Shown here: positions 41,530 to 49,974 of the stretch, piece after piece
How the letters are laid out: every line of letters begins with the position of its first letter
Position numbering within the stretch: the first letter of the stretch is position 1
DNA from: an uncultured Christensenella sp.
GTDB lineage: Bacteria; Bacillota; Clostridia; Christensenellales; Borkfalkiaceae
DNA: 64,000 bases
Reading direction: 5' to 3'
Assembly (NCBI GenBank): GCA_910587015.1
Contig: CAJUME010000014.1
Coordinates: 1 to 64,000, forward strand
Translations under genes and position numbers: made by a program
The notes under the pieces: generated by a model
Seen by the model: only the letters and a program-made list of their open reading frames with translations
Told to the model about the DNA's origin: nothing
Databases searched by the model: none

Positions 41530-42218
41530 TGGGTGAAAGTCAGCGTACGCCCCGCCATGTGGGACTTATTATGGACGGCAACGGCAGATGGGCGAAAAAG
41601 CGGCTTATGCCCAGAGGCTACGGTCACAATGCGGGCATGAACCGTATGATAGGGCTTGCCGAACGCGCGAAGGAGCGCGGCGTGCAGTACCTTACGGTTT
41701 ATACTCTTTCAACCGAAAATTTTTCGCGACCCAAAGAGGAGCTGGAAGGACTTTATGCGCTCTTCCGCAAGTATTTTGCGGAAAACGTAAAAAAGCTTTA
41801 TAAAAAGGGCGCCGCGGTAAAAGTAATAGGCGATATTTCCGTTCTGCCGCAGGATATTTGTCAGCTTTTAGTGGACGGCGAGAAAAATTCGCCACAGTCT
41901 GCGGAATTTACTTTGATTTTTGCCATTAATTACGGGGCGCGTTCAGAGATACTGCGCGCGGTAAGGCTTGCAAAGGCGCAAAAAGAAGAAATAGATGCGG
42001 ACGGCTTTGAAAGGCTTTTGTACACGAGCGGCATTCCCGACCCAGATTTGATTATAAGGACGGGCGGAGAGAAGCGGCTTTCAAACTTCCTGATGTATCA
42101 GGCGGCTTATGCCGAGCTGTATTTCAGCGACACGCTTTTTCCCGATTTTTCCGACGGGGAGTTCGATAGGGCTTTGGACGATTTTTCGCACAGGGAAAGA
42201 CGGTTCGGCAACGTTTAA
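41529..42218 (+). CDS. uppS: undecaprenyl diphosphate synthase
   Basis: This 229-residue cis-prenyltransferase makes the C55 lipid carrier for peptidoglycan. Signature residues are VGLIMDGNGRWAKKR near the N terminus, TVYTLSTENFSRP in the middle, and PDLIIRTGGEKRLSNFL with YAELYFSDTLFPDF at the end. The start overlaps the frr stop (TAATG). It is followed by cdsA and later dxr, all envelope-lipid functions. Confidence 0.97.
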   Translation: MGESQRTPRHVGLIMDGNGRWAKKRLMPRGYGHNAGMNRMIGLAERAKERGVQYLTVYTLSTENFSRPKEELEGLYALFRKYFAENVKKLYKKGAAVKVIGDISVLPQDICQLLVDGEKNSPQSAEFTLIFAINYGARSEILRAVRLAKAQKEEIDADGFERLLYTSGIPDPDLIIRTGGEKRLSNFLMYQAAYAELYFSDTLFPDFSDGEFDRALDDFSHRERRFGNV

Positions 42219-42265
42219 AGAGCGGAATTATAAATTTTTCAGAATTAAAATAAGGATATTGTAAT

Positions 42266-43264
42266 TTGGATACGGTTAAAAATAATTCAAAACACAGTAC
42301 TACCGTTATGAGGACAATGACCTCGGTAGTGTATATGGTGGCTGTTGCCGCGCTTTGCGCGCTTAAATGGTGCGTGCCCTTTACTACTACGGTTTTCGGC
42401 ACAAACATTTATTGGGGCTCGCTTGGCTTCGACGCGGTTTTTTGCGCTATTTCCGTGCTGGGTAGTATAGAGTTTTTGCGGGCGATTGACAGCGGCAACG
42501 ACGCGCATACAAAAAGGATTTCGCTTGCACAGCGCACCTTTACAATCGCCTTTTGCGCCGTTACGGTGCCCTTGTATGTAATTCTTGAAATAACCTGGCG
42601 GGCGGGACTGCTTGCAATGGTCTGCGCGTTTGCCATTTATTTTATGTGCCTTGCGGCGACCTCGGTTTTCGACCATGAAAAAAGCTCGGTCAAGGGCACA
42701 ATTTCGTGCGTGTTCTGTATGCTGTATTGCGGAATACTTTCCTCTCTGCTTGCCGCAATCAATCACTTGGAAAAAAATTCCATGGCGGCGATGCTTGTGC
42801 TTATAATCTGCACGGTGTTCACGGACGCGGGCGCGTATATAATTGGCACTATTTTCAAACGCTGGATACCCATTAAGCTTGCGCCTCAGCTTTCACCGAA
42901 CAAAACGGTTATAGGCGCGGTGGGCGGAGTGCTCGGCGGCATACTCGGCGCGGTTGTGGCGTATTATATCATGTACCTTTGCGGAGGTATCAACACCGAT
43001 ATTTTCGTTTGGAGGTTTAACGAGGTTTATCTCGAATTCCAGAGCGAGAATATCCACCCGCTTGTAACGTATGTTCTTGTCGGACTTGGCACCTCGATAC
43101 TTGCAATGATAGGCGATTTGTTCGAAAGCGCAATCAAGCGCGAGTGCGGCATTAAGGATATGGGCAATCTTCTGCCGGGGCACGGCGGCGTGCTTGACAG
43201 ATTTGACAGCATGCTGTATTGCGGGGTGCTGGTGCTGCTTGCGTTCGGTACTATAATAGCATAG
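42266..43264 (+). CDS. cdsA: phosphatidate cytidylyltransferase
   Basis: This 332-residue membrane enzyme makes CDP-diacylglycerol from phosphatidic acid and CTP. About eight membrane helices are seen. The CdsA signature lies near the C terminus: KDMGNLLPGHGGVLDRFDS. I place the start at TTG 42266, with AAGGAT eight bases upstream; an ATG at 42308 is an alternative start. The length is slightly above the usual 260-300. Confidence 0.93.
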   Translation: MDTVKNNSKHSTTVMRTMTSVVYMVAVAALCALKWCVPFTTTVFGTNIYWGSLGFDAVFCAISVLGSIEFLRAIDSGNDAHTKRISLAQRTFTIAFCAVTVPLYVILEITWRAGLLAMVCAFAIYFMCLAATSVFDHEKSSVKGTISCVFCMLYCGILSSLLAAINHLEKNSMAAMLVLIICTVFTDAGAYIIGTIFKRWIPIKLAPQLSPNKTVIGAVGGVLGGILGAVVAYYIMYLCGGINTDIFVWRFNEVYLEFQSENIHPLVTYVLVGLGTSILAMIGDLFESAIKRECGIKDMGNLLPGHGGVLDRFDSMLYCGVLVLLAFGTIIA

Positions 43265-43344
43265 CTGTTCACAAATTTTTCGACAAGCCGTAGCTGCAAA
43301 AATGTGTTTTTTTGCGCGCAAAACAAATAAATAATTTTACGAAA

Positions 43345-43367
43345 GCCGCCGTTATGGCGGCATTTTT
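43345..43367 (+). terminator. terminator between cdsA and dxr
   Basis: A 6-bp GC stem (43345-43350 with 43356-43361) is followed by ATTTTT. The stem is short. Confidence 0.6.
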
Positions 43368-43397
43368 AGTCATTAAATAATTTTTTTCGGGTATAAT
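43368..43397 (+). promoter_or_regulatory. promoter of dxr, next to the start codon
   Basis: TAGTCA (43368-43373) and TATAAT (43392-43397) are 18 bp apart. The ATG is at 43402, four bases after the -10 box, and no Shine-Dalgarno sequence exists. A leaderless message is likely. Confidence 0.6.
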
Positions 43398-43401
43398 AAA
43401 T

Positions 43402-44502
43402 ATGAAAAACATTGCGTTAATCGGCTCTACCGGCTCTATCGGCAAACAGGTTTTGGAGGTTGTGAGGAACAACCCCGCAAGATACAATATCGTTGCGCTT
43501 GCCGCGCAGAACCCTTCGGTGGAGTTTTCGCGTCAGGTGCGTGAATTCCGACCCCGTCACAACGCGCTTGCTTCAATGGAGAAGGAGGCCGCGCTGTCTG
43601 CCGCAGACTGGGATAGCGCGGACATAGTTTTTAACGCCGCGGGCGGCTTTGCGGGGCTGGAATACAGCCTGAGGGCTATCCGCGCGGGCAAAACGCTTGC
43701 GCTGGCGAACAAGGAAACGCTTGTATGCGGCGGGGATATTGTCACAAGGCTTGCCGCCAAAAACGGGGTGGAAATTATACCCGTGGACAGCGAGCATTCG
43801 GCAATCTGGCAGTGCCTTAACGGCGATAAAAAAGCTCAGTTCAAAAGGCTTGTTATTACGGCGAGCGGCGGCGCCTTCCGCGGCAAAAGTCAGAAGGAGC
43901 TTGACGCGGTCACTCCCGCGCAGGCGTTGAAGCACCCGACGTGGAAGATGGGCAAAAAGATTACAATCGACAGCGCTACCATGCTTAACAAGGGGTATGA
44001 GGTAATCGAGGCGCACGTGCTGTTCAACGCGCCCTATTCCAAAATAGAAACGGTCATTCAGCCGCAGAGCATAGTGCATTCGCTTGTGGAGTTAAGGGAC
44101 GGGGCTGTGCTTGCGCAGTGCGGCGCGCCGTCTATGGAGGTGCCTATAAGCCTTGCGCTTTCCTACCCGCAAAGGCTGGCGACCACGGTTCAGCCGCTCG
44201 ATTTCAAGAAAGCTTTTTGTTTGCAGTTCGAGCCGCTTAACCGCAAGGACTTTCCCTTGTACGATTTGGCATTGAAATGCGGCAAGGAGGGCGGTACGCT
44301 GCCGTGCGCGCTTAACGCCGCGGACGAGGTGGCGGTAAAGGCGTTTTTGGACGGCAAAATCAAATTCACCGCCATATATGACGTGGTTGCGGGCGTTATC
44401 GCCACGACCCCGCGCGACGAGGCGGTTAGCTTTAAGCAGCTTGAAGAGGTGGATAAGGCCGCCCGCTGGAAAGCGCAGAAAATAATATTCAAAATGCAGT
44501 AG
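43402..44502 (+). CDS. dxr: 1-deoxy-D-xylulose 5-phosphate reductoisomerase
   Basis: This 366-residue DXR is the second enzyme of the MEP isoprenoid pathway, using NADPH and a divalent metal. The Rossmann motif is IALIGSTGSIGKQVLEVV. The substrate/metal region has ALANKETLVCGG, PVDSEHSAIWQCL and the flexible loop KHPTWKMGKKITIDSATMLN. Together with uppS it supplies the lipid carrier. rseP follows after about 40 bases. Confidence 0.97.
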   Translation: MKNIALIGSTGSIGKQVLEVVRNNPARYNIVALAAQNPSVEFSRQVREFRPRHNALASMEKEAALSAADWDSADIVFNAAGGFAGLEYSLRAIRAGKTLALANKETLVCGGDIVTRLAAKNGVEIIPVDSEHSAIWQCLNGDKKAQFKRLVITASGGAFRGKSQKELDAVTPAQALKHPTWKMGKKITIDSATMLNKGYEVIEAHVLFNAPYSKIETVIQPQSIVHSLVELRDGAVLAQCGAPSMEVPISLALSYPQRLATTVQPLDFKKAFCLQFEPLNRKDFPLYDLALKCGKEGGTLPCALNAADEVAVKAFLDGKIKFTAIYDVVAGVIATTPRDEAVSFKQLEEVDKAARWKAQKIIFKMQ

Positions 44503-44544
44503 CCGCGGCATATGTGCGGGGCAATGCGTAAATTAAAGGTATAG

Positions 44545-45666
44545 ATGCAGCTTCTTTCGGTAACAACGGTATTGCAGACCATAGGCTCGGTTTTGCTTGC
44601 CATATTGATATTGCTTGTAATGATAACCGTGCACGAATTCGGGCACTATCTTGCGGGCAAGGCTTTAAAATTCAAGATAAACGAGTTTGCAATAGGCTTC
44701 GGGCCGAGGTTGTATAAGCACACCTCCAAAAAATCGGGCGAGGATTTTTCCATAAGGCTGTTGCCGTTGGGCGGGTTTTGCGCATTCGAGGGCGAGGATA
44801 ACGGCACGGACGGCGAAAGCGAGAACTCCTTCAACCGTAAAAAGCCGTGGCAGAGGATAATAGTGCTTGTCGCGGGACCGCTTTTCAACTATGCTTTGGC
44901 GCTGCTGCTTATAATAATCTCGCTGTTCGCGTTCGGGCAGACTGTGTTTATGGTCGGCTCGGTTGCGCCGTATCAGGGCGCGGGCGCGGAGGAATATATC
45001 GAATACTCCTTAAAGGAGGAGGACTATATTCTTAAGGTCAACGGCAAAAATATATTCCTTGTCACCGATGTTATGAGCGCGTTAAACGGCAAAAGGAGCG
45101 GGGATATGGTTGATGTTCGCGTGTTTCGCGACGGCGGAGAGCAGACCGTTAAGGTTAAGCTGCGAACCGACTGCAATTTCGAAAATACCGAGCAGGCGTA
45201 CGACGCCTTTGACGCGCTTGGCATTTTAAAGAACGAGGAGGGCCGCTATTATATGTCGGCGGTCAATTACCGCTTCGGCTTTTTTACGACGATAGGGCAT
45301 TCCTTTTTATATTCCTTCCGTATAGCGGGCACGATTTTTAAGGTTCTGGGGGAGCTGCTGACGGGGCATTTAAGTCTTTCGGCCGTAGGCGGGCCCGTGA
45401 CTACGATAAAGCTGACCTCGCAGCTGGCTACGCAAAGCTTGCAAAGCTTCTTCAATATCGCGGCATATATAGGGGTCAATCTGGCGGTATTCAATCTTTT
45501 GCCCATTCCCGCGCTGGACGGAAGCAAGGTGATTTTCTGCCTAATCGAGTGGGTATTCCGCAAGCCCGTGCCGAGGAAGGTAGAGGCAATTATACATGCG
45601 GCGGGGTTTGTGCTTATTCTCGGCTTTGCCGTTTTGGTGGATATTTTGCAGTTTGTGCATTGTTAG
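44545..45666 (+). CDS. rseP: site-2 zinc metalloprotease RseP
   Basis: This 373-residue intramembrane protease of family M50B has the zinc motif HEFGHYLAG in the first membrane helix and NLLPIPALDGSKV in the third. A PDZ-like domain lies between (about 125-205, LKEEDYILKVNGKNIFLV). Such proteases cut membrane-bound anti-sigma factors and signal peptides. The order dxr-rseP is conserved in Bacillota. Ribosome site AAAGG is modest. Confidence 0.95.
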   Translation: MQLLSVTTVLQTIGSVLLAILILLVMITVHEFGHYLAGKALKFKINEFAIGFGPRLYKHTSKKSGEDFSIRLLPLGGFCAFEGEDNGTDGESENSFNRKKPWQRIIVLVAGPLFNYALALLLIIISLFAFGQTVFMVGSVAPYQGAGAEEYIEYSLKEEDYILKVNGKNIFLVTDVMSALNGKRSGDMVDVRVFRDGGEQTVKVKLRTDCNFENTEQAYDAFDALGILKNEEGRYYMSAVNYRFGFFTTIGHSFLYSFRIAGTIFKVLGELLTGHLSLSAVGGPVTTIKLTSQLATQSLQSFFNIAAYIGVNLAVFNLLPIPALDGSKVIFCLIEWVFRKPVPRKVEAIIHAAGFVLILGFAVLVDILQFVHC

Positions 45667-45682
45667 CATTGTTTAATAAAAT

Positions 45683-45719
45683 AACGCGGCGGACGGCGTA
45701 AAGCCGTCCGCCGCGTTTT
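45683..45719. terminator. bidirectional terminator rseP / thiT
   Basis: A 15-bp perfect stem (45683-45697 with 45703-45717) with a 5-nt loop lies between convergent genes. Confidence 0.88.
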
Positions 45720-45729
45720 GTATAAGCCG

Positions 45730-46461
45730 TTAAGCCTCGGGCTTGGTTGTTTCGTTGCTTTCGGCGGGCTTCTGCTTTTTTTGCATAAGCTTTAACAGCT
45801 TGTCAAGCGTGTTGGTCTTTGCAAGCACGATAAGCACAACAACGCACAGAATGCAGTCTGCGGGCAGATATACGCACTGGTATACGAAGGAATACAAAAA
45901 CATATTCGCAAGCACGCTTTCCGGCAGGGTAACCCATATTGCGCCCTCGGCAAAATATATAAAGCCGGAAACAAGGTGAAATATGAACCTTGCGGTAAAT
46001 ACCAGAACGGTGCCGATTGATACCTTTGCCGCAGACGGAAGCCTGCCGAATTTAGGCGCAAAGCCCATAATTCCTATGCTTGCGAAGGCAAGGATATAAT
46101 CGAGAATAAAGGTAAGCGGCGTAAGCATATACGGGCCCGAAATAAAGTTGAAAAGTCCTAAAATTACGCCCGCAAGCGTTCCCTTTACCGGTCCGAATTT
46201 ATAGGCGTAGACCAGAAGCGGCACAAAGCTTGCAAGCGTTATCGAGCCGCCGAACTGCACCGGCGAGAACTTGATAAACGACAGCGCGAACGACGCGGCA
46301 AGGCAAACGCCCGCATAGGCAATTTCGTTGGAAGAAAATTTTTTGCCCTTTATGCAGGTTGCGGCGAGAATGATTACAAGCAACGCAATCGCGCCGATTG
46401 AAACCCACGTCACAATGTTGGTAGTCTTTTTAGAGACCTCCAATAGTGAAAATGACAGCAT
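45730..46461 (-). CDS. thiT: ECF transporter S component, thiamine (ThiT-like)
   Basis: This 243-residue membrane protein has six to seven helices and is the substrate-binding S component of an energy-coupling-factor transporter. The loop LTPLTFILDYILAFASIGI resembles the thiamine-binding LDYxLAF segment of ThiT. A TPP riboswitch and terminator in its leader support thiamine as substrate. An additional N-terminal helix precedes the usual core. The ECF ATPases and T component must be encoded elsewhere. AAGGAG is placed well before the ATG. Confidence 0.9.
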   Translation of the reverse strand: MLSFSLLEVSKKTTNIVTWVSIGAIALLVIILAATCIKGKKFSSNEIAYAGVCLAASFALSFIKFSPVQFGGSITLASFVPLLVYAYKFGPVKGTLAGVILGLFNFISGPYMLTPLTFILDYILAFASIGIMGFAPKFGRLPSAAKVSIGTVLVFTARFIFHLVSGFIYFAEGAIWVTLPESVLANMFLYSFVYQCVYLPADCILCVVVLIVLAKTNTLDKLLKLMQKKQKPAESNETTKPEA

Positions 46462-46484
46462 TTTAAAGCTCCTTCTACCGCCGA

Positions 46485-46523
46485 AAATAAAAAATTGCTC
46501 CGCGAAAAAAATTTCGGGAACAA
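46485..46523 (-). terminator. riboswitch-controlled terminator of thiT
   Basis: On the minus strand TTGTTCC (46523-46517) pairs with GGAGCAA (46501-46495, using one G-U), extended inside by CGAAA/TTTCG with one bulge, then TTTTTT. It lies between the TPP aptamer and the thiT ribosome site. Confidence 0.75.
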
Positions 46524-46536
46524 CGAAAAAAATCTC

Positions 46537-46624
46537 TTTGTACTATCGCTCAACCATTACGTTGCCGATTCAAAGGGTATAATCTCAGCCCGCATAAAAA
46601 ATTTGCGGACACCCCCGACGGTAT
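46537..46624 (-). ncRNA. TPP riboswitch
   Basis: The minus strand reads GGGGGTG, a P3 hairpin (CCGC...GCGG), then CTGAGAT-TATACCC, the conserved thiamine-pyrophosphate aptamer core. The second arm ATCGGCAACGTAATGG with GTTG and GCGATAG fits the P4/P5 part: CAAC-GTAATG-GTTG, closed by ATCG/CGAT. It lies between the promoter at 46644-46673 and the thiT terminator. Binding of TPP should shut off thiT. Confidence 0.88.
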
Positions 46625-46643
46625 ATTAAATTTTTATGGTTAA

Positions 46644-46673
46644 ATTATAAACTCAAAATATGAATATTGTCAA
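46644..46673 (-). promoter_or_regulatory. promoter of thiT
   Basis: On the minus strand TTGACA (46673-46668) and TATAAT (46649-46644) are 18 bp apart, just upstream of the riboswitch. Confidence 0.75.
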
Positions 46674-46683
46674 CCGCAAAGCG

Positions 46684-46712
46684 TTGAAATTTTTACAAAA
46701 AGGCTTTATAAT
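46684..46712 (+). promoter_or_regulatory. promoter for gene 46738
   Basis: TTGAAA (46684-46689) and TATAAT (46707-46712) are 17 bp apart, back to back with the thiT promoter. Confidence 0.7.
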
Positions 46713-46737
46713 ATTAAAAAAAACTACGGATAAAGCT

Positions 46738-47325
46738 ATGGGATACGATTTTTTTGCTTTTATGGACAGAATGAAGTACATCAAGCGCTGGCAGCTTATG
46801 CGCTCGGTACGGGACGAGAATATTATGGAGCACTCTCAGCAGGTGGCGATGCTTGCGCACGCGCTGGCGGTGATAAACAATAAAATTTACGGCGGAACCG
46901 CAGACCCCGCAAAGGCGGCGCTGTATGCGGTGTATCACGAGTGCAGCGAGGTTATGACGGGCGATATGCCCACGCCCATAAAATACTTCAACAAATCCAT
47001 TCTGGGCGCGTATAAGGATTTGGAGGACGAGGCTTGCAATAAGCTTTTGGGAACAATTCCGCCAGAGCTGCGCGGCGAGTTCGAGCCGTGCATAAAGCCC
47101 GATACGGCTTGTTATGAGTATTCGCTTATGAAGGCGGCAGACCGCCTTGCCGCGTATGTGAAGTGCCTTGAAGAGCTGCGTTGCGGAAACAAGGAATTTG
47201 CCAAGGCGGAAAAGTCCATTAAAAAGGATTTGCTTTCGCGCAAGATGCCCGAGGTTGAGTACTTTTTTCAGACATTTATAGAAAGCTTCGATTTAAGCCT
47301 TGACGAGCTTGACGGGCTGGCTTAA
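46738..47325 (+). CDS. yfbR: HD-domain 5'-nucleotidase (YfbR-like)
   Basis: This 195-residue HD-superfamily phosphohydrolase resembles the 5'-deoxynucleotidase YfbR, which releases phosphate from dNMPs. Metal ligands appear as H in ENIMEHSQQVAMLAHALAV, HE in YAVYHECSEVMTGDMPTP, and D in SLMKAADRLAAYVKC. The region RWQLMRSVRDENIMEHS is typical. ATG 46738 gives the standard N terminus (MGYDFFAFMDRMKYIKRW); an earlier in-frame ATG lies upstream of the promoter. Confidence 0.88.
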   Translation: MGYDFFAFMDRMKYIKRWQLMRSVRDENIMEHSQQVAMLAHALAVINNKIYGGTADPAKAALYAVYHECSEVMTGDMPTPIKYFNKSILGAYKDLEDEACNKLLGTIPPELRGEFEPCIKPDTACYEYSLMKAADRLAAYVKCLEELRCGNKEFAKAEKSIKKDLLSRKMPEVEYFFQTFIESFDLSLDELDGLA

Positions 47326-47347
47326 AATAACGTTACAATATAATTTT

Positions 47348-47386
47348 GCCGCCCGCGGACTTAAAATCCCGCGGGCGGCTTGCTTT
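47348..47386. terminator. bidirectional terminator
   Basis: An 11-bp GC stem (47348-47358 with 47369-47379) lies between the nucleotidase and the convergent XRE pair, followed by TTGCTTTTT. Confidence 0.82.
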
Positions 47387-47614
47387 TTAATAAATTTTTG
47401 AACCTGCTTCGTCCTCTAACCCCAAAAGATAGTCCGCGCTTACGCAGAAATATTTGGCTACAATATAAATATTTTCGGCTGTCGGCTGAATTTTACCGTT
47501 TGTCCAGTCGGAAATGCTTGTGGCGGATATTCCCAGCTTGTCTGCCAGCGCACGCTTTGATAAATTATGCTCTTTTAAAAGGTTTGAAAGCCTTTCCGCA
47601 AATAAATTTTTCAT
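47387..47614 (-). CDS. XRE-family transcriptional regulator
   Basis: This 75-residue Cro/CI-type protein has LSKRALADKLGISATSISDW, TNGKIQPTAEN and ends SADYLLGLEDEAGSKIY, nearly the same tail as the XRE gene at 1258. It is second in a two-gene minus-strand operon, four bases after the stop of the XRE gene at 47619, so it is probably co-translated. Targets are unknown. Confidence 0.86.
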   Translation of the reverse strand: MKNLFAERLSNLLKEHNLSKRALADKLGISATSISDWTNGKIQPTAENIYIVAKYFCVSADYLLGLEDEAGSKIY

Positions 47615-47618
47615 AAAT

Positions 47619-47879
47619 TTATTCCGTTACGGTGTTGAAATATTCGGCGTCGAAAAATTCCGACAAGCTCATGCCAAAGCCCTCTGCAATAGCATAAACT
47701 ACGTTCAAGCTGACGGTTTTATTGCGCTGACGGCGAATTCCGCTTATAGTAGGCTCTGCAACGCCCGCAAGCTTAGACAGCTTGTAATGCGTAAGATTAT
47801 TTTTCTTTAAAAGCTCGTCAATTCTTTTGGCTACGGCAGAAATTAATAAAAAATTTTGCAAAACCGCTTTGTTTTTCAT
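47619..47879 (-). CDS. XRE-family transcriptional regulator
   Basis: This 86-residue Cro/CI-type protein has NLTHYKLSKLAGVAEPTISG, then IRRQRNKTVSLNVVYAIAEG and GMSLSEFFDAEYF. This variant resembles small regulators with the 'S.FF' ending rather than DYLLGLED. It is the first gene of the pair, read from a region holding the palindrome at 47912-47931. It lies between a nucleotidase and an LRR gene with no evident target. Confidence 0.86.
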   Translation of the reverse strand: MKNKAVLQNFLLISAVAKRIDELLKKNNLTHYKLSKLAGVAEPTISGIRRQRNKTVSLNVVYAIAEGFGMSLSEFFDAEYFNTVTE

Positions 47880-47911
47880 AAAAAATATGATAGACTACTT
47901 TCAGATAAATA

Positions 47912-47931
47912 TACTAAGCCATAGCTTAGTA
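47912..47931. promoter_or_regulatory. operator-like palindrome
   Basis: TACTAAGC (47912-47919) and GCTTAGTA (47924-47931) are perfect inverted copies separated by CATA. It is 33 bases upstream of the XRE pair and 35 bases before the promoter at 47966, so it may control one or both. Confidence 0.65.
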
Positions 47932-47965
47932 CTGTGCTATCGTTAATTAATTCAAAATATTTCAC

Positions 47966-47994
47966 TTGCATTTTTTGCGGCGGTATGATAAAAT
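47966..47994 (+). promoter_or_regulatory. promoter of the LRR gene at 48025
   Basis: TTGCAT (47966-47971) and TAAAAT (47989-47994) are 17 bp apart. Confidence 0.65.
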
Positions 47995-48024
47995 TTTTAT
48001 ACATTTTTATTGTAACGGTGAAAA

Positions 48025-49022
48025 ATGAGAAAGAGAATAGTTGCCGCGGTTGTCGCGGCTTTAATGCTTATATCGTGCGTGCCCTTTCTTTCGGGCTGTA
48101 AGGCGGGTATTAAGTACACCCTCAACGAGGACAACGCCTCTTACACGGTGAAGGTGACGGGCTTTGCGGGCGCCCTCGGCGGCGAGGTTGTTATTCCCGC
48201 GGTTTACGGCGAGGGCGACAGCGCTTTCCCCGTGACGGCTATTGCAAATCAGGGCTTTGCAAGCACAAATATTTCCAAAATAACCATACCCAAATCGGTT
48301 AAAAGCGTGGGGATTTCCGCATTTATGTACTGCGCCAACCTGAGAGAGGTTGTTTTTGAGGACGGAAGGTAGAGGCAATTATGAACGGCGCCTTTGCCGC
48401 ATGCGAAAACCTTAAAAGCGTGAATATTCCCGAAACGGTTAAGCTGATTTATCCTATGGCGTTTATGGGGTGTGCTTCGCTTAGCTCGGTCGAGCTGCCC
48501 GAAGTGCTTGAAAGAATAGGCTACCGCGCATTTTATCAGACGGGCTTGGAAGAAATTGTTATTCCCGTAAGCGTCCACGACGAAACCGTGCCCGACCTTG
48601 ACGAAAACGGAGAGCAGAAGAAGGACGAGGACGGCAAGCTGCTGACGGTTACCTATATGGGCATAGGCTACGGCGCGTTCCATTCCTGCGAGAGGTTGAA
48701 GCTTGCAGTTGTAAACGCGAGGGTGGAAACGCTGTATGCGGGGGTGTTCGGGTATTGCCTTGCGTTGGAGGACGTTTATCTGCCGCAGACGCTTAAAGCA
48801 ATCGAGGGCGCGAAGTTCAGCGACGGTAAGCTGTATTACGGACATGCTTTCCACCATGACGGCGCGCTTAAAAATGTGTATTTCGAGGGCGGCGAAGAGC
48901 AATGGGCGGCAATAGAGATAGACAATAAAGAGTACAAGGACAAGCAGGTTTCTACGCCGTTCGATAATTCCGACCTGATTGAGGCGGAAAAGCACTTCAA
49001 TGCAATTTATAATAAGGCATAA
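48025..49022 (+). pseudogene. leucine-rich-repeat lipoprotein, frameshifted
   Basis: Two frames together make one BspA-like LRR lipoprotein of about 330 residues. The first (48025-48372) has a signal peptide with lipobox LSGC and begins LRR_5 repeats, then hits TAG after FEDGR. The second frame is open from the same spot and reads KVEAIMNGAFAACENLKSVN, the exact continuation of a repeat, on to 49022. A one-base loss near 48363-48367 (a GGN-AAG codon pair) explains it. A sequencing error is possible. An insertion with DLDENGEQKKDEDG lies mid-protein. Confidence 0.82.
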
Positions 49023-49026
49023 ATAA

Positions 49027-49065
49027 AGCCGTCGGCGCAAAACTATGCGCCGACGGCTGTCTTTT
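49027..49065 (+). terminator. terminator after LRR gene
   Basis: A 13-bp perfect stem (49027-49039 with 49046-49058) is followed by GTCTTTTT. Confidence 0.88.
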
Positions 49066-49093
49066 TAATGCTTCAATTCAAAATGAAAAAGCC

Positions 49094-49276
49094 TTACGCT
49101 CTTTCAACGGATTTAAGGCAACGCGTACAAACATATCCCGTAACCGTCTTGCCGTTTTCAACGTAAGAAACCTTCTGAACGTTGGCTTTGAAGGTTCTTC
49201 TGGTTCTTCTTTTCGAGTGGCTTACGTTGTTGCCCGTAGTCTGACCTTTTCCGCATACGCTGCAAACTCTTGACAT
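49094..49276 (-). CDS. rpmB: 50S ribosomal protein L28
   Basis: This 60-residue L28 has four cysteines in two pairs (CSVCGKG and CTRC), the zinc-binding form. The basic core NVSHSKRRTRRTFKANVQKV is characteristic. On the minus strand GGAGGTG precedes the ATG. It is divergent from asp23, the usual arrangement of rpmB and the asp23-fakA-recG block in Bacillota. Confidence 0.96.
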   Translation of the reverse strand: MSRVCSVCGKGQTTGNNVSHSKRRTRRTFKANVQKVSYVENGKTVTGYVCTRCLKSVERA

Positions 49277-49478
49277 AATTTATAGCACCTCCGTGGGGTA
49301 AAATTCTTAAGGTTAAAAATAAGGTCGCATAAAATCGACCTTGAATAATATAACACGCATTTTAAAAAAAATCAATCAAAAACGCTGCCTAAGTTTTATT
49401 TTTTTGAGTATTTTACAAAATAATTTAAAGCGGCTTTTATTTCAATACAACGAAATTAAGATATTTGTCGGGAAACAC

Positions 49479-49507
49479 TTGCAAATTGAAATAAAATAGT
49501 TTAAAAT
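49479..49507 (+). promoter_or_regulatory. promoter of asp23-fakA
   Basis: TTGCAA (49479-49484) and TAAAAT (49502-49507) are separated by 17 bp. Confidence 0.65.
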
Positions 49508-49530
49508 ATTTTGCGTATAAGGAGCAGAAA

Positions 49531-49881
49531 ATGTCGGTAAATACAAGCAACGTGTACGGAAAAATTTCAATATCCGACCAAGCCATCGCAAAGGTGGCTA
49601 AAAACGCTGCGCTGGAATGCTACGGTATAGTCGATACGGCCTCCCGTTCGCTTACCGATTCCCTTTCCGAGCTTCTTAAAAAGCAGCCCGACGGGCGCGG
49701 GGTTAAGGTTGTTACCTCCGGCGACAGAATTTTTATCGATATTAACGTGGTTATAAAATACGGGGTTTCGATAAACGCCGTTGCCGAATCGCTTAAAGAG
49801 GGCGTTAAATACAAGGTAGAGCGCTTCACGGGAATGATTGTTGACACCGTGGACGTGAATATTATCGGAGTAAAGCTGTAA
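49531..49881 (+). CDS. Asp23/Gls24 family protein
   Basis: This 116-residue member of the Asp23 (DUF322) family matches the YloU type. Motifs are GKISISDQAIAKVAKNAALE near the start and VIKYGVSINAVAESLKEGVK in the C-terminal half. It is small and soluble. The role is linked to the cell envelope and to the neighbouring fatty acid kinase by gene order only. AAGGAG precedes the ATG. Confidence 0.93.
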   Translation: MSVNTSNVYGKISISDQAIAKVAKNAALECYGIVDTASRSLTDSLSELLKKQPDGRGVKVVTSGDRIFIDINVVIKYGVSINAVAESLKEGVKYKVERFTGMIVDTVDVNIIGVKL

Positions 49882-49974
49882 AACCGTGCTTTTGCGGGGC
49901 GGCTTTACTTTTTGTTTGCAAAAAAACCAGAACACACCAAATTATTTTTGTACACACATAATTTCAGGAGTATT

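Noticed and set aside
47387..47879. XRE pair as a toxin-antitoxin system
   Set aside because: Both proteins are helix-turn-helix regulators; no toxin-like fold is seen in either or next to them.
48353..48357. Programmed -1 frameshift on the T run in the LRR gene
   Set aside because: Slipping there enters a TGA in the -1 frame at 48357, so the change of frame must occur later.
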